Shown here in pieces: positions 11,221 through 22,192 of a DNA stretch of 64,000 nucleotides; within the stretch, counting starts at the first letter, position 1; each line of letters opens with the position of its first letter. A program made the translations under genes and the position numbers. Source of the stretch: Chelydra serpentina (lineage: Eukaryota > Chordata > Testudines > Chelydridae); NCBI GenBank assembly GCA_037349315.1, contig JBAIAC010000057.1:12679501-12743500 (forward strand), read 5' to 3'. The notes under the pieces are model-generated. The model saw only the letters and a list, made by a program, of their open reading frames with translations, did no database searches and was not told the DNA's origin.

Positions 11221-11282
11221 TGGCCCATGTTATACAGGTCAGACTAGATAATACCAATGATCCCTTCTGGGCTTAAAACCAT
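11221..11282 (+). repeat. CR1 3' tail fragment
   Basis: 'ttatacaggtcagactagat' followed by 'gatcccttctgggcttaaaa' is the terminal CR1 3'UTR signature. Only about 60 bases survive. Confidence 0.6.
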
Positions 11283-11500
11283 CAGCATCACAATGACAAG
11301 CTGCAATGTTTCAATGCATTAATGTATCACTCTTTTTAAAGAGTGTATCTCGGGATTGCCAATTGGACTGATGATAATGTCACTCCACTACTCGCTCTTG
11401 ACAAAGTAGGGCTTGTAATTAAGTGCACCCCATGTGATTTTTGGTAGTGTGTCTAAATTTGAGTTCCCAGTGGGTGTTTAGCTGGACTTTGTGGTTGCAG

Positions 11501-11829
11501 TAGAGACGAGCTGGTTGGAGTGTTTTCAATTAAATGTATTCTTGATGGAAGATACTGTTTCCTCAAAGCTGAAAAGTTTCACGGAGGTGTATCAATGTCG
11601 ACAAAGTTTTTGATGGGAAGGCTTCTGAGGCACAGGTCTCTAGTGAGTTCTGGATTGAAAGAGGCCTGAATTGGATATCAGACCTTTTTGCTTTGAAAAT
11701 GGATGTTTCCATAACATTCTGTTTCACAAACCCTATCAAAGACTTTGGTTTTCCTTCCACACTGGAAAACAGATTCAAAACCTAAAAAGTCTTCGTAAAA
11801 TGGAACTGCCAGTCTCTGGCCAGCTCTAA
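11501..11829. repeat. AT-rich MITE-like element ending in 'agagctgg'
   Basis: The left end 'tagagacgagctggttggag' is mirrored by 'ctggccagctctaa' at the right end. The inside is rich in 'gaaaa/ttttc' words. Similar AT-rich blocks ending in 'accagctctaa' occur near 50735 and 60684, and related interiors at 16105 and 26600. A TA at each edge fits mariner-type insertion, but this is inference. Confidence 0.5.
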
Positions 11830-13774
11830 TAGAAGGTATAGAGCAGAGAAACTGGGTGCCTCTGCATTAGAGTGTTGACCTGTGTGCATTGACCAAAAGA
11901 AAGAGAACACCTTCCCAGAAGTATTGTGTCTTTCTCAGGAGCTAATGATAGGGCAAAGTTTAGACAGTGTACTTCCCATTAAAGAAATGAAGATGAATGA
12001 TCACGTATTCCTGGAAAGCTGATGTCTTTGGGGCTTCGACTTTCTGCTGGCATCAGGTAATGCTCCTGCGCCCTAGATCAACAGGAAATTGGCCAGGAAT
12101 GCAAGCCATTCTCAATGCAGCACAGAGGAGTCTGCAGAAAAATGCTTGATGTTGAGAATACATCAAAAATATAAAAAATCAGGTTAGAAATGGGACATCC
12201 TGAGTTTCCTCCCGGATGGAGACAAAACATATTAGATCTTTAATGAATGACCCAGGAAGATTTTCGATTGCAGTCTAGGTGTGATACCTAAATCACAGTG
12301 GTTATGAATTTATAATCTCCCTCAAAGCTCTCAAGTTCTTGGCTAACACAGGAATGACAGATCAGAAGACCTGATTTCAAGTTTTCTTTCCCCCTCCTGT
12401 TCTAAATCAATAGACATATAAAAGTTAGAGATGAAAACAAATCATGATTGTGCCATGGCTTGCAAGGGAAACTACCTACTACAAGAAAACAAATCAATAA
12501 ACCTTTGTACTCTTGGACATAGTCTTCGGTTTTGGTCAATAAATGCACAGTGTTGTGTAGTATTTCACTGAACCCTGCAGCAGTTTGCTATCAACTGAAC
12601 ACACATATTTGAAAGAAGAAGAAGAAGAAATGCCTGTTGTTAAACGCCTGTATTTCTCCATGGTAATGTGGTTTTCTGTACATTTGAGGGCTATTGAGAT
12701 AACTTGTACCTGCCAGCAGGTGGTGACAAAGACAAAGTCATTCAGCCTCCTGTTGTGCTTTCCTTGTGTTGCCTGATCCCATGGTACAAAGGGCACATCT
12801 CTAGTTCTTTCTGCATTGGTTCAACCAAGGATTCATTGATGATAAGAAAGGAAGTCAGAAAAAACGTATTTCCAGAAAGAAATGTCGATTGAAGGTATAA
12901 GATTGAATGACTGCACCCCTACTTGAAATAAAGCAGAATGCATCAGTTCTTTATGAATGCCCTGCAAAACCACTCACCCATTAACGCTAGGATATGAAGA
13001 ATAATGTATACAATTGGGGCAGAGGAGAAAGGAAAACATTGTGATTCCCTCCCATTTTTCTACCAACTGTGCGCCCGCAGTGCTGTGAAAATGCTCCTGC
13101 TCAGGACTCTTTGGTTCTCTGTTTCATCCAAAAGGTGACGCCCGTAGGAATTTAACACTGGCTCAGTTGGAGAAAGCATTGCCAACAAGGGCACTTGCAG
13201 CAGTTGCAGAGTGCAATTAAAGAGCCATTATATAAATGAAGAGCCATTAGGTGGCACGGTTTACAATGGCAAGAAGAAAGCAGCCTACGTACTTCAGGTT
13301 GTATGCCAGTCTGCGATGGCTGCCTCTCCTGTAAAAGCACTGCCCCTGTGAAATCTGTCATGACCAAATAAAGATCTTCTTTCTGCTGGATGGGCATCCT
13401 CCTCAATACATGAAGGAACCATCTGTCACAGCGAAGAGCCATAAGGCAAATGAATCTTTCTCGCCTGCCACAAACAGCACACACAACTTTCCGGTCTATT
13501 GATTTTCCTTGGTCCTTTCCAAGTAGAATATTAACACATCTCTCTGAAGGGTTCAGCCAGAGACTATCGTGGAGTTAATCAAATAAGGGGCCTTGGTTTG
13601 ATGCAACACATCCCGCTGCCACTCTAGCCAATGGAGATGATGAGTTCTAGTCAATTCAGGCAAATAAAGATTGAATGCCATGGCGAGTGGTCAAATGATA
13701 CAAGGTCATTGCCTGGATAGCCTCTTCCCCACTCTCGCCACCCCCTCTATACAAATTGTTCCAGCAGCCCTGCG
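11830..13774. other. Long unique-looking stretch, no gene recognised
   Basis: A short (gaa)n run sits at about 12617-12629. A 110-codon minus frame at 13152-13484 is rich in Cys and His but the spacing follows no zinc-finger pattern I know, so I did not call it. No repeat family was recognised. Confidence 0.4.
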
Positions 13775-14655
13775 CAAGGGTTTAGACTTGAAATTGGACG
13801 AAGGTTTCTAAGCATCAGAGGAGTGAAGTTCTGGAACAACCTTCCAAGGGAAGCAGTGGGGGCAAAAGACCTATCTGGCTTCAAGATTAAGCTAGATAAG
13901 TTTATGGAGGGGATGGTTTGATGGGATAACATGATCTTGGCAATTAATTGACCTTTGACTATCAGTGGTAAATAGGCCCAATGGCCGGTGATGGGATGTT
14001 AGAAGTTACTACAGAGAACGTTTTCCTGGGTGTCTGGCTGGTGAGTCCTTCCCACATGCTCAGGGTTCAGCTGATTGCCATATTTGGCGTGGGGAAGGAA
14101 TTTTCCTCCAGGGTAGATTGGCAGAGGCCCTGGGGATTTTTTGCTTTCCTCTGCAGCGTGGGGCACGGGTCAATTGCTGGAGGATTCTCTGCATCTTGAA
14201 GTCTTTAAACCATGATTTGAGGACTTCAATAGCTGAGACATAGGTGAGAGGATTATTCCAGGAGTGGGTGGGTGAGATTCTGTGGCCTGCATTGTGCAGG
14301 AGGTCGGACTGGATGATCATGGTGGTCCAGTAGCGTAGCCGGCGGGGAGCAGGGGGAGCGGCCGCTCCCCCTTGAGCAGAAGCGGCGGAAGCGGCGCCTT
14401 TTTTTAGCAGCACTAAAAAAAGGCGCCGCTTCTTTTTAAGTGCCGCTTCTTGCACTCACCCGGTGGCGCTCCGGGTCTTCGGCGGCATTTCGGCGGCGGG
14501 TACCACCAAAGACCCGGAGTGAGCCGCCGAAGTTCCGGAGCGCCGCCGGGTGAGTACAGGCGGAGGCGCCTTTTTATAGCGCCGCTCCCCCTGCGCTCCG
14601 GACCTGGCTGCGCTACTGTGGTGGTCCCATCTGACCTTAAAGTCTATGAGTCTAT
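13775..14655 (+). repeat. CR1 LINE 3' end, split by a hAT insertion
   Basis: It begins in the last codons of CR1 ORF2 ('ttagacttgaaattggacga', encoding the R-L-K/E-I-G-R-R-F type C-terminus), then carries the same 3'UTR as 1-439 and ends 'ccttaaagtctatgagtcta'. A 291-bp hAT element sits inside the last 330 bases. Comparing with 1-439 gives the empty site, which proves the insertion boundaries. Confidence 0.88.
14328..14618. mobile_element. Non-autonomous hAT with perfect 8-bp TSD
   Basis: It starts CAGTAGCGTAGCC and ends GGCTGCGCTACTG, 13-bp inverted repeats with one mismatch. It is flanked by TGGTGGTC on both sides (14320-14327, 14619-14626), an exact 8-bp duplication. The interior is CpG-rich with an inverted pair around 'ggcgcctttttttag' and 'ctaaaaaaaggcgccg'. 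The empty target is visible in the related CR1 at 1-439. No transposase is encoded. Confidence 0.9.
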
Positions 14656-14659
14656 AAGG

Positions 14660-14868
14660 GTGGTCTTGTGGTTAAGGCAGTAGAGTGGGACCTGGGAAAT
14701 AGGAATTAAATTCCCAGTTGTGCCAGAGTCACCAGGTGACCTCCCACTTGGCCTGTGTATATCTCAGCACCCCCATATGTAAATTCTCCCAATCTGTAAG
14801 CTCCTCGGGGCTGGGAGGGTCTCTCACTATGTGTATGTACAGTCCCGAACACACTGGGCCTCTGGTTG
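14660..14868 (+). repeat. MIR-like SINE, sense
   Basis: 'gtggtcttgtggttaaggca', 'gacctgggaaataggaatta' and 'ccagttgtgccagagtcac' follow the MIR-like order, and the 3' part has the alternative tail 'tgtaagctcctcggggctgg'. It abuts the CR1 tail. Confidence 0.6.
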
Positions 14869-15194
14869 CTACTGTAAGATAAGTAATTGCATCCCCATCT
14901 CATTTTTGCAATGGAGTAGCCTTGTTCTACTGCTGCTGATTGCCTTTTTTCTGTCTGCCAATTATCTACCAATAGACTTTGATTTTTACAAACGGGTTTG
15001 CCCTTCGAAATGGATCGAGCACGCGTGTGCAAAGGTATTTCAGTCCGTTCATTGTCTGCACTTTATTTGCTTCAACTGTATCTTCAGCTACCCATTATTT
15101 GGGGTAGATGGTAAATCACGTTGTATTGTTTCTGCTCCTTGATTGGATGAGTAGGGAAATCAAAGCCACTGTGAGATGGCTACACAAATGTATC

Positions 15195-15418
15195 ACGGGA
15201 TTCATGGGTTCTAGCCCCATTTCTCCCACTGATTTGTTCTGTGGTTTGCACAAGTCACATGACCTTTCTCTAGCTCACTGTATTCATCGGTAAGCAGAGG
15301 ACACCATTGCTTCATTTGGCTGAGCAGTTAGGCTTGCTGAATTAATGCTTGCAAAGCGCTTTGAGATCCGCAGATGAAACGTGCTCGAGAAATGAAGTGT
15401 GCCATTATTATTAATATC
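15195..15418 (+). repeat. MIR-like SINE, sense
   Basis: It contains 'ggttctagccccatttctcc', 'gcacaagtcacatgacc', then 'gcaaagcgctttgagatccg', 'cagatgaaacgtgctcgaga' and an (att)n end. It is diverged but complete in order. Confidence 0.65.
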
Positions 15419-16104
15419 TCTTCAACTGTATAGTCTATTTTTATTAATTATTCCTTGAGTTCTTAGCTACCAGGTCCTGAATTTTGTAACTGATCGCTCA
15501 AGCTGGCCAAAGACTATTATCTAACTAAATGCATTAGATTGATTTTATAAAATGTTTCAAATAAAATATTTGAGGAATATTTTCCCCAATATTTACTGAG
15601 TTTCATTTTTGTCAGATTATTCAGGGTTGGCGTGACTTACAGATTGATATCTTGGTGATCGGGGCCCTATAAGTGTGTTGGAAGTCAGATCCATGGAAAG
15701 CACTACTCCTGACTTTTAAAATTCAGTGCTCTGTATACAGGCAGTTGCCCTAATCTCCCATGTTGATTGATGCTAAGCAGAGGCTGGGTGAGCTGTGAGA
15801 ATTTGCTACCAAGGAGCAAAGAGACAGCTGCTTGGCTGTGGATTGTTTCACAAGGACCGATCCAAAACATAGCAGCATCCCACTAAATATCATTTACCCT
15901 TTATTAATTGGGATGATGAGAAAGAAACCTGCTCTGGCTGGCAATCTCTATCCATCGTTGCTTTCAGGTGGCTGCAGTCTGTGCCCTTTCAGTAATTAAA
16001 CCATTATTCACACCAGCCTTTGATCAGACTTTGTGCTTCTCAATAGGTTTTAATGCTCATTGGAAAATACTGGCAGAAAATGTTAAACCAACATTCATGG
16101 TGCA
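15419..16104. other. No gene recognised
   Basis: AT-leaning sequence with no open frame or repeat that I can support. Confidence 0.4.
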
Positions 16105-16340
16105 ATAGGGTTAGTACACAGTTAGGATGGGTTAAAGATTTTCCAGCAGAAAACTGTTTTTCAATGGAAAATTGGGTCCTTAACGAAATTGGGGGTTTTT
16201 TTGTGAAAAGTATCTGCTTTCCACAGAAAATTTCAATTTTTGGTCAAAAAGCCAAACACCCTGAACCCAACATATTGCAACTGAAAATCAAAATATTTTG
16301 GATTTTGGTGAAAAAATATTGGTATTTGAATTTCTGCCAA
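16105..16340. repeat. AT-rich repeat of the 'gaaaattt' family
   Basis: It is dominated by 'gaaaa' and 'tttc' words ('tcaatggaaaattgggtcct', 'ccacagaaaatttcaatttt'), as in the blocks at 26600-26945 and 60306-60690. The edges are not clear. Confidence 0.4.
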
Positions 16341-16368
16341 AATTCTCTGGAAATATTAGACAAAAACG

Positions 16369-16384
16369 CCCCCCCCCCCCCCAC
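16369..16384. repeat. Poly-C tract
   Basis: A run of about 15 C followed by (ac)n. It is a simple sequence run likely to vary in length. Confidence 0.8.
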
Positions 16385-17284
16385 ACACGCACATTTTCTT
16401 TTAAATTTTCCATGTCACACTACTCATCCCCCACCCCCTTTTTGCATATGTTCAGGCCTTCCACCTCCAGAGAGCTAGGTGTGCCCCCTAGGTTTGGTCT
16501 AAAGTAGCAAAGAGCCTGAACCAAACCCATGGTTCTAAGTGCCTCTGGACTGGGGCATATAAAATCCAGATCTGCCTCTAAATTCTGCAGCTTGAGCCAC
16601 TGGTGAAAGTAACCGTTTCATAGAAGCTCTTGCAGAAACGTTGAAACCGAGGTGCACAGTATGGCAACCCCAGTACTGGAAGCTGTAGGAGTCCTGCAGT
16701 AGCATGCAAGAGCATCAGTCATGGATCAGGACCTCATGGTGCTAGGCACTGTACACACACAGAACTAAACGATGGTCACTGCCCCAGAGCGCATGCAATT
16801 AATATTTATATTATGGTATGTTCAGGGGCTTCAATCAGGATTTGGACCTCATTGCACTAGGCGTTGTGCAAACACAGATAAAGTCGATCCTGGCTTCACT
16901 GACGTCCGTGGCAAAACTCCCATTGAGTTCAATGGGGCCAGGACTTCTTCCACGGTCCCTGCCCGGAAGAACTTACAATCCAAGGCAAAGCACTTAAGGC
17001 AATGCTTGACTTTGGCTTGCATTCGGATCAATGTGACTGCTCGCATGCTTAACGTTAAGCATGTGCTGGGGGCATAGAAAGACAAGTGACATCTGCATGG
17101 TGGGGAGAAAAGACAGAGACTCTCCAAGCCAAAATGATGGAAGGTTTAGCTTGAGTTTTGATGGAAATGTTTCACAATGGTGATGAGCTGAGACAACTGC
17201 TTATTGTGCAAACATACATTCATTTTATTGCTACCTCGTTCCTGCCAGCCACATATTTGTCTGCTTCACCACCTGTTGTGTCAT
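16385..17284. other. Non-coding stretch with repeat tails
   Basis: Two pieces ('ggatcaggacctcatggtgc' near 16722 and 'ggatttggacctcattgcac' near 16837) are copies of the tail seen in other MIR-like elements. Near 16885-16950 lies a hairpin like that at 8654. No gene was recognised. Confidence 0.45.
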
Positions 17285-17385
17285 CTCATAACGCTAGATT
17301 GTAAACTCTCTGGGGCAGGGACTATATTTTTATTATATGCCTATACAGTGCCTAGGGCACGTGGGCCATGATACTTATTTGGAGT
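17285..17385 (+). repeat. MIR-like SINE tail, cut by the composite hAT
   Basis: 'agattgtaaactctctgggg' then 'cagggactatatttttatta' and 'cagtgcctagggcacgtggg' is the alternative MIR-like tail also seen at 19050-19130. The hAT at 17394 inserted just downstream of it. Confidence 0.55.
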
Positions 17386-17706
17386 CTGTAGGTCAGTGGT
17401 CCCCAACGCGGTGCCCGCGGGCGCCATGGGGACGGCAGGCCGGGGCAGCGCGGAGAGAAGCCACAGCCCCGCGCCTGCCAGGGACAGAGAACACTGGCGC
17501 CTGCAGCCCTGGAGTTCTCTGTCCCCGGCAGGCCGGGCTGCGGGCGCCGGTGATCTCTGTCCCCGGCAGGTGCGGGGCTGCGGCTTCTTTCCATCCTGCC
17601 CCGGCCTGCCGGGGACAGAGAACTCCGGGGCTGCGGGCGCCCGTGTTCTCTGTCCCCGGCAGGCCGGGACAGCATGGAGAGAAGTCGCAGCCCCGCGCCT
17701 GCCGGA

Positions 17707-18053
17707 GAGACAAGGGGCGGCTTGCCCTGGCTGGCTGCTCCTTGTCTCTCCGCTCAGCAGCTCAGCGGGGAGACAAGGGGCAGCTCGCCGCGGCTGCCCC
17801 TTGTCTCCCCGCTGAGCTGCTGAGCGGAGAGACAAGGGGCGGCTTGCCCTAGCTGGCTGCTCCTTGTCTCCTTGCTAAGCTGCTGAGTGGGGCGACAAGG
17901 GGCGGCTTGCCCTGGCTGGCTGCTCCTTGTCTCTCCGCTGAGCTGCTGAGCGGGGAGACAAGGGGCAGCCGCAGTGAGCCGCCCCTTGTATCCCCACTGA
18001 GCTGCTGAGCGGAGAGACAAGGAGCAGCCAGCCAGGCCCCTTGTCTCCCCGCC
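17707..18053. repeat. Six-unit palindromic tandem array, unit about 61 bp
   Basis: Units start near 17707, 17770, 17829, 17892, 17955 and 18014, spaced 59-63 bp. Each unit is itself an inverted repeat: 'gagacaaggggc...' facing '...ccttgtctc', joined to its neighbour by 'cgctgagctgctgagcg', which is a second palindrome. A single strand could fold into a row of hairpins. Confidence 0.85.
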
Positions 18054-18489
18054 AGGGGCGGCTCTAATGTTTTTGCCGCCCCAAGCAAAAAAACAAGAAC
18101 ACCCCAAACGCCGCCCCCGAAACAAAAAAAAACAACCCACCCCCCCAACGCCCGCCGAAACAACCTTCCCCCCCTCCGCCTCTCTGCCCCGCTCTCCCCG
18201 GCCGGACCGCCAGGAGGGAGGGAGAGCTCTTAAGCCTAGGAGGGAGGGGGAGAAGCACTGTTTCGCGCGCCGCCACTCGGGGAGAAGCTGAGCCGGCGGC
18301 AGCGCGGGAAAGCCGGCGGCGGGGCACATTTCTAGGGGCAGCATGGCGGCGGCACTTTAAAGGTCCCGGGGCTCCGCAGCGGCTGGAGCCCCGGGCCCTT
18401 TAAAGCATCCCAGGGTGAGTACGGGGGAGGGGGAGGCGCCTTTTTATAGCGCCGCTCCCCCTGTGCTCAAGACCTGGCTACGCTACTGC
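18053..18489. mobile_element. hAT-like fragments nested in the composite hAT
   Basis: The left edge 'caggggcggctctaatg' is a typical hAT end. The right edge 'agacctggctacgctactg' is the same as the right end of the hAT at 14328-14618, with the shared phrase 'ggcgcctttttatagcgccg'. The two ends belong to different subfamilies, so this is probably two fused or overlapping insertions. Confidence 0.6.
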
Positions 18490-18904
18490 AGAGAACTCCG
18501 GGGTGATGAGCCGGTGTTCTCTGTCCCTGGCAGGCGGGGGGCTGCGGCTTCCCTCTCCACTGCCCAGAACTACTCCCCCCCCCCAAAAAGGTAAATAAAA
18601 AAAGAGCACATTCACATGGTGAGGTGAAAGAATAATTGCCGAATAATTTAATTAATACCTTTTACATGTAAAATTACCTTTGGTATCTTATGGATTCATA
18701 TATTATGTAATATTAACTATGATGGTTTTCATATTATTTAATGTACAAATACAAAATAAGTATTGAAAAATTGTTGGCGCCCGCCACACTCTTCTGAAAA
18801 CATGAATGTGCTCTTGGCCACAAAAAGGTTGGGGACCACTGCTGTAGGTGGTGTTTTTGGCATAGCCCCAGTAGCATGCACATACACAGTTGAATTCTGG
18901 CGGA

Positions 18905-19145
18905 GAGGAAGTGCTGTCTAGTGAATAGGGCACTAGCTGAGGAGGCCTGGGTTCTACTCCCTGCTCGTCCAGTGACCTGCTGTCTGTGTGACCATGGGCT
19001 AGTGACTTCACCTTTCTGTGCCTCAGTTTCCCATCCTGCTCTTTGCGTAATTGTAAGCTCTTTGGGGCAGGGACTCTCTCTTACAACATGCTTGTACAGA
19101 ACCTAGCACAATAGGGCCCCGATCTCATCTGTCTCAGTTAATCCA
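18905..19145 (+). repeat. MIR-like SINE with alternative tail, sense
   Basis: 'gtgctgtctagtgaataggg', 'gaggcctgggttctactccc', 'ctgtgtgaccatgggctag', 'tgtgcctcagtttcccatcc', then 'attgtaagctctttggggca' and 'agaacctagcacaatagggc'. The head, core and tail are all readable. Confidence 0.75.
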
Positions 19146-20066
19146 AATAATAAGAAGGAAAACCCAGTCTGTTCAACAGGCCCTGGGAAAGCCCAGTGAG
19201 ATGGTGCAGTGGCAGCGCAGGGAGACAGCCTGAACAATTAAATCCAATAGGCGCAGATATCATATTGTACGCCAGGCATACAGCACAATTGGGAAGCCAG
19301 GCATAGGTGTGAAGTTGACATTTCTTCTCTTTAATAGCTCTGTCTGGATTTCAAAGACAGAAGCATCAATCAGAGGGGGGAAAAAAACAAAGCATGAGGC
19401 TAAAGCAAAGGGTAAGTATACGAGAAAGAGGAAGCCGCTCTTTTCACATCTTTCAAACACAGTTGCCATTTGATCTCTGCAGCGCTGCGTTTTATTTACA
19501 GTCTGAAATAGCAGGGTCACCAACAGGGTCGCCTTCCCCTGCTTTCCCGTGGCCTGTTGGTGACACTGCTGTTCTCAGGAAGTTGCGTCTTTTGTTTTAC
19601 ACTCTTGCCTGGCTGAGCTCAGACCCAAAGCTTTAGTTCTAACACCTGTCTGAAAAACTTCTAAAGGACCAATTTACGGGTATTAGCTGAGTGATATGCT
19701 GCCAATACTTTAACAAGAGGCTTGCACATTAGCCTGTACTAAACTGAGCATCCGAGGAGAGTGTGTTTGCTTGTGTACCTCACTGATTATTCTGTGTTCT
19801 AGTGGCTGGTCTTCTGAGGATTTGAATCTACTACTGCTACCACCTAGAGGAGTTGCTTCTGTAGCAGAAATGGTAGAGGCCCGTTGTTTTTGCTTTTGAG
19901 ATCACGGGCTCACTGAGGCTAACGGGAGGGGGAAAAAAATAAAAACCTATTTTAGTCCTTAAAGTCAGGGGATCTAACTCAGGCATGCAAAAAGAGCAGT
20001 CCTGCCACGTGAGACTGTTATACCTAGTCACTTTTCAGAGCAGAACTGAAGTTACTGGCCCAAGGC
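19146..20066. other. No gene recognised
   Basis: Short frames only (87-codon minus at 19260-19523 and similar); none resembles a known protein. No repeat was recognised. Confidence 0.4.
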
Positions 20067-20247
20067 AGGGGGAGGGATAACTCAGTGGTCTGAGCATTGG
20101 CCTGCTAAACCCAGGGTTGTGAGTTCAATCCTTGAGGGGGCCATTTGGGGATATGGGGCAAAAATTGGGGATTGGTCCTGCTTTGAGCACGGGGTTGGAC
20201 TAGATGACCTCCTAAGGTCCCTTCCAACCCTGATATTCTATGATTCT
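20067..20247 (+). repeat. Turtle tRNA-derived SINE with CR1-like tail, sense
   Basis: The only sense-strand copy here. It begins 'ggggagggataactcagtgg' (A-box region), has the B-box within 'ttgtgagttcaatccttgag', then a 'ggcaaaaattggggattggt' body and the tail 'ctagatgacctcctaaggtc' with 'attctatgattct'. It differs from the other two copies by a few bases and a 'gatatggggc' insert-like phrase. Confidence 0.9.
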
Positions 20248-20256
20248 AAAGCCACC

Positions 20257-20591
20257 CAGGTATGTCTACACTGCTCAGATTCAGGGTGAGCCCAAGCCCC
20301 CCTTCCTATCCACACAGAAATCAGTCTGATGTGCACCAGGTTTGAGGCTATGGACACTGCTAAGGGGTGGGTCCGAGCCCGCATCTTGGGTACAACCGCT
20401 GCCTTTTTGCAGTGTTGAGGCAGCTCAAGCCACAGACCCAACTCCGAATGCACAGTGAGTAGGGACAGGATAGCAACTGCAAAGCCAGGTTTATCATGCA
20501 GCATGGACGCTCAAGCAGGGGCTTGGAAATATCAACTCCACGGGCATGGGGCCCACAGACGTGGATTTACAATGGAGTATAGACAAACCCA
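20257..20591. repeat. MITE with 'gtctaca' inverted ends
   Basis: The left end 'aggtatgtctacactgc' is mirrored by 'ggagtatagacaaaccca' on the right. It is non-coding. It abuts the preceding SINE. It is the same class as 49228-49525 by its ends, with a different interior. Confidence 0.6.
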
Positions 20592-20929
20592 CAGTGAATC
20601 TGTTGCAGAGTCAGCATTAGAACTCAAGACTTCCTGGGTCCCAGTGTTGTGCTGTTACTACTACACTGATTTCTGGTCCCCCACTTTTCTTGTTTACCGG
20701 GCGTAATCTTAACCCAGTCATTGAGGTATAGCAGTAGCCTTTTTGTTTCAGCTAGTCGGTCTCACTTTCTTACCTTTTCCCATCAACATGTGTTGTTATG
20801 GTTACTGTGACATCTTATGGCCTTTCACAGACTTTTTACAGTTGAGCTCGTGATCTGGTTAGGTTTGGAGGCCCAATTATCACAACATTCCTCATAGGAA
20901 AACCTTTGGCTTGCCAACCAGCTCTCAGT

Positions 20930-21108
20930 TATATAGTGCTTTTCATTCACAGCTCACACAGAAGGGCAAATATCATTAACACCACTTTATAGATGAGGAA
21001 ACCCAGGCACAATGAGCTTAAATGATTTGCCAAAGGTCACAAGTTTCAGTAGCACGGCTGCGAAATCATGTCTCTCAACTCCCCCCTCGGAACACTATCC
21101 CCTGGACC
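20930..21108 (-). repeat. MIR-like SINE, antisense, cut by a hAT
   Basis: 'ttatagatgaggaaacccag' and 'atttgccaaaggtcacaagt' are the antisense MIR core. The hAT at 21109 ends its readable part. Confidence 0.55.
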
Positions 21109-21422
21109 CAGTAGCGGTGCCAGATTCCTTGCCGCCTTAGGCTGCACCTCTGGGAGAAGCTGCCGCCGAGGTCCCTGGCGGCCGAAAAAGCTGCCACCAA
21201 AATGCTGCCGAGGACCTTGGCGGTCAAAGAAGCTGCTGCCGAAGTCTCCGGCAGCATTTCGGTAGCAGCTTTTTCGGCCGCCGGGGACCTCGACGGCATT
21301 TCGGCGGCAGCTTCTCCCAGAGGAAGAAAAACCGTCACTGCAGAGGGACGTCAAAAGCCGCCCCCTGAATCCTGGCATCCTAGCCAACTGCCTAGAGTTG
21401 CCTAGTGGTAGCGCTGGCCCTG
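21109..21422. mobile_element. Non-autonomous hAT, 7-of-8 TSD
   Basis: It begins CAGTAGCGGTGCCAG and ends 'ggtagcgctggccctg'. It is flanked by CCTGGACC (21101-21108) and ACTGGACC (21423-21430). The interior is made of repeated 'gccgccga' and 'agctgctgccga' words in both orientations, giving overlapping frames on both strands that are not genes. It is closely related to 46770-46981. Confidence 0.85.
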
Positions 21423-21430
21423 ACTGGACC

Positions 21431-22188
21431 ACAGTAAAAAGTCACGCTCACAAATTGCATTATGTAGTCCATTTTATTAAGTACTTGTCAAGTCCTCCCA
21501 CGTCTGTCTCCTGCCCGTACTGCAGCTGTGGCATACAGATCCTCTGTTTTTCCTCATGTTTGGTCTCTTTATTGTTCGGCATAAAGTATGTTTGAAAAGC
21601 GTAGAAAAGCAAGACAGTAAGTGGCAGACCACTAATTTATACAATGTTTGCTGTAGAGACAGAGCTTTATTATTGCAAAATAAATCTCCTTTAGACATCC
21701 AATGGCCATTCTGATGAGTGTTTCCTGTGAATATTGCAAGGATAAATACCAAAGGACTTCCAGTTTAAAAGTTATGACTTCAGACACACATGTCCAGAAA
21801 GGACCTTTCCAATGGCCATCCAGCCAGTATATGCACAGACAACTGTTGACCTGGGAGTCGCTCAACCAGAGAAGAGAAAAAGGTTTTATTTACTTGTGAG
21901 TTGTACTGTTACTCATGGCCTTGCTCGGTTCCCAAACGAGGAGGCATGACCCCAAATGAGGTTGCTCCATCAGTGGATGGGGTCGTGGCAATCCAAAGAT
22001 GGTAAAATGACATCCTCTGCACAGTGTGACCTCACGCTGCAGAGAGGACACCACTGGTGTGCGGAAGATGCCATTTTGCTATACAAAGTGGTTTCCTCCA
22101 TGTAGCATGACCTCGCCTTTATGGTGTGTATGAAGTCACGCTGTTTTAAAATGGCACCCTCTATGCTGGGGTCACAGGAAGCAATACA
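21431..22188. other. Non-coding; degenerate repeated phrase near its right end
   Basis: From about 22000 to 22165 the phrase 'aaaatg(a/g)ca(t/c)cctct' recurs with inverted 'atgccatttt', suggesting an old MITE. No gene was recognised. Confidence 0.35.
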
Positions 22189-22192
22189 TGTG

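Larger units (their letters stand above)
17394..18841. mobile_element. Composite non-autonomous hAT, 1448 bp, perfect 8-bp TSD
   Basis: It starts CAGTGGTCCCCAAC and ends GTTGGGGACCACTG, perfect 14-bp inverted repeats. Flanks are CTGTAGGT on both sides (17386-17393, 18842-18849). It is strongly GC-rich for the first 1.1 kb. Inside are a GC-rich repeat segment (17450-17700), a palindromic tandem array (17707-18053) and a second hAT-like piece (18053-18489). The last 300 bases are AT-rich. Opposing open frames of 100-196 codons here are a by-product of the CpG-rich repeats; no transposase motif is seen. It appears to have grown by capturing other elements and duplicating internally. Confidence 0.92.

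Noticed and set aside
13152..13484. Cys/His-rich 110-codon minus frame that might be a zinc finger
   Set aside because: Cys and His spacing does not fit C2H2, RING or knuckle patterns; no neighbours support it.
17707..18053. CRISPR-like array
   Set aside because: Regular units with no unique spacers, in a vertebrate-type repeat context; each unit is palindromic and lies within a hAT.
17337..18344. Long frames (up to 196 codons) on both strands, Arg/Pro/Ser-rich
   Set aside because: They are translations of the palindromic CpG-rich array inside a hAT; equal openness on both strands marks them as artefacts.
20067..20140. Possible functional tRNA gene
   Set aside because: It is the tRNA-like head of a SINE: the acceptor stem cannot be paired and the CR1-like tail follows directly.
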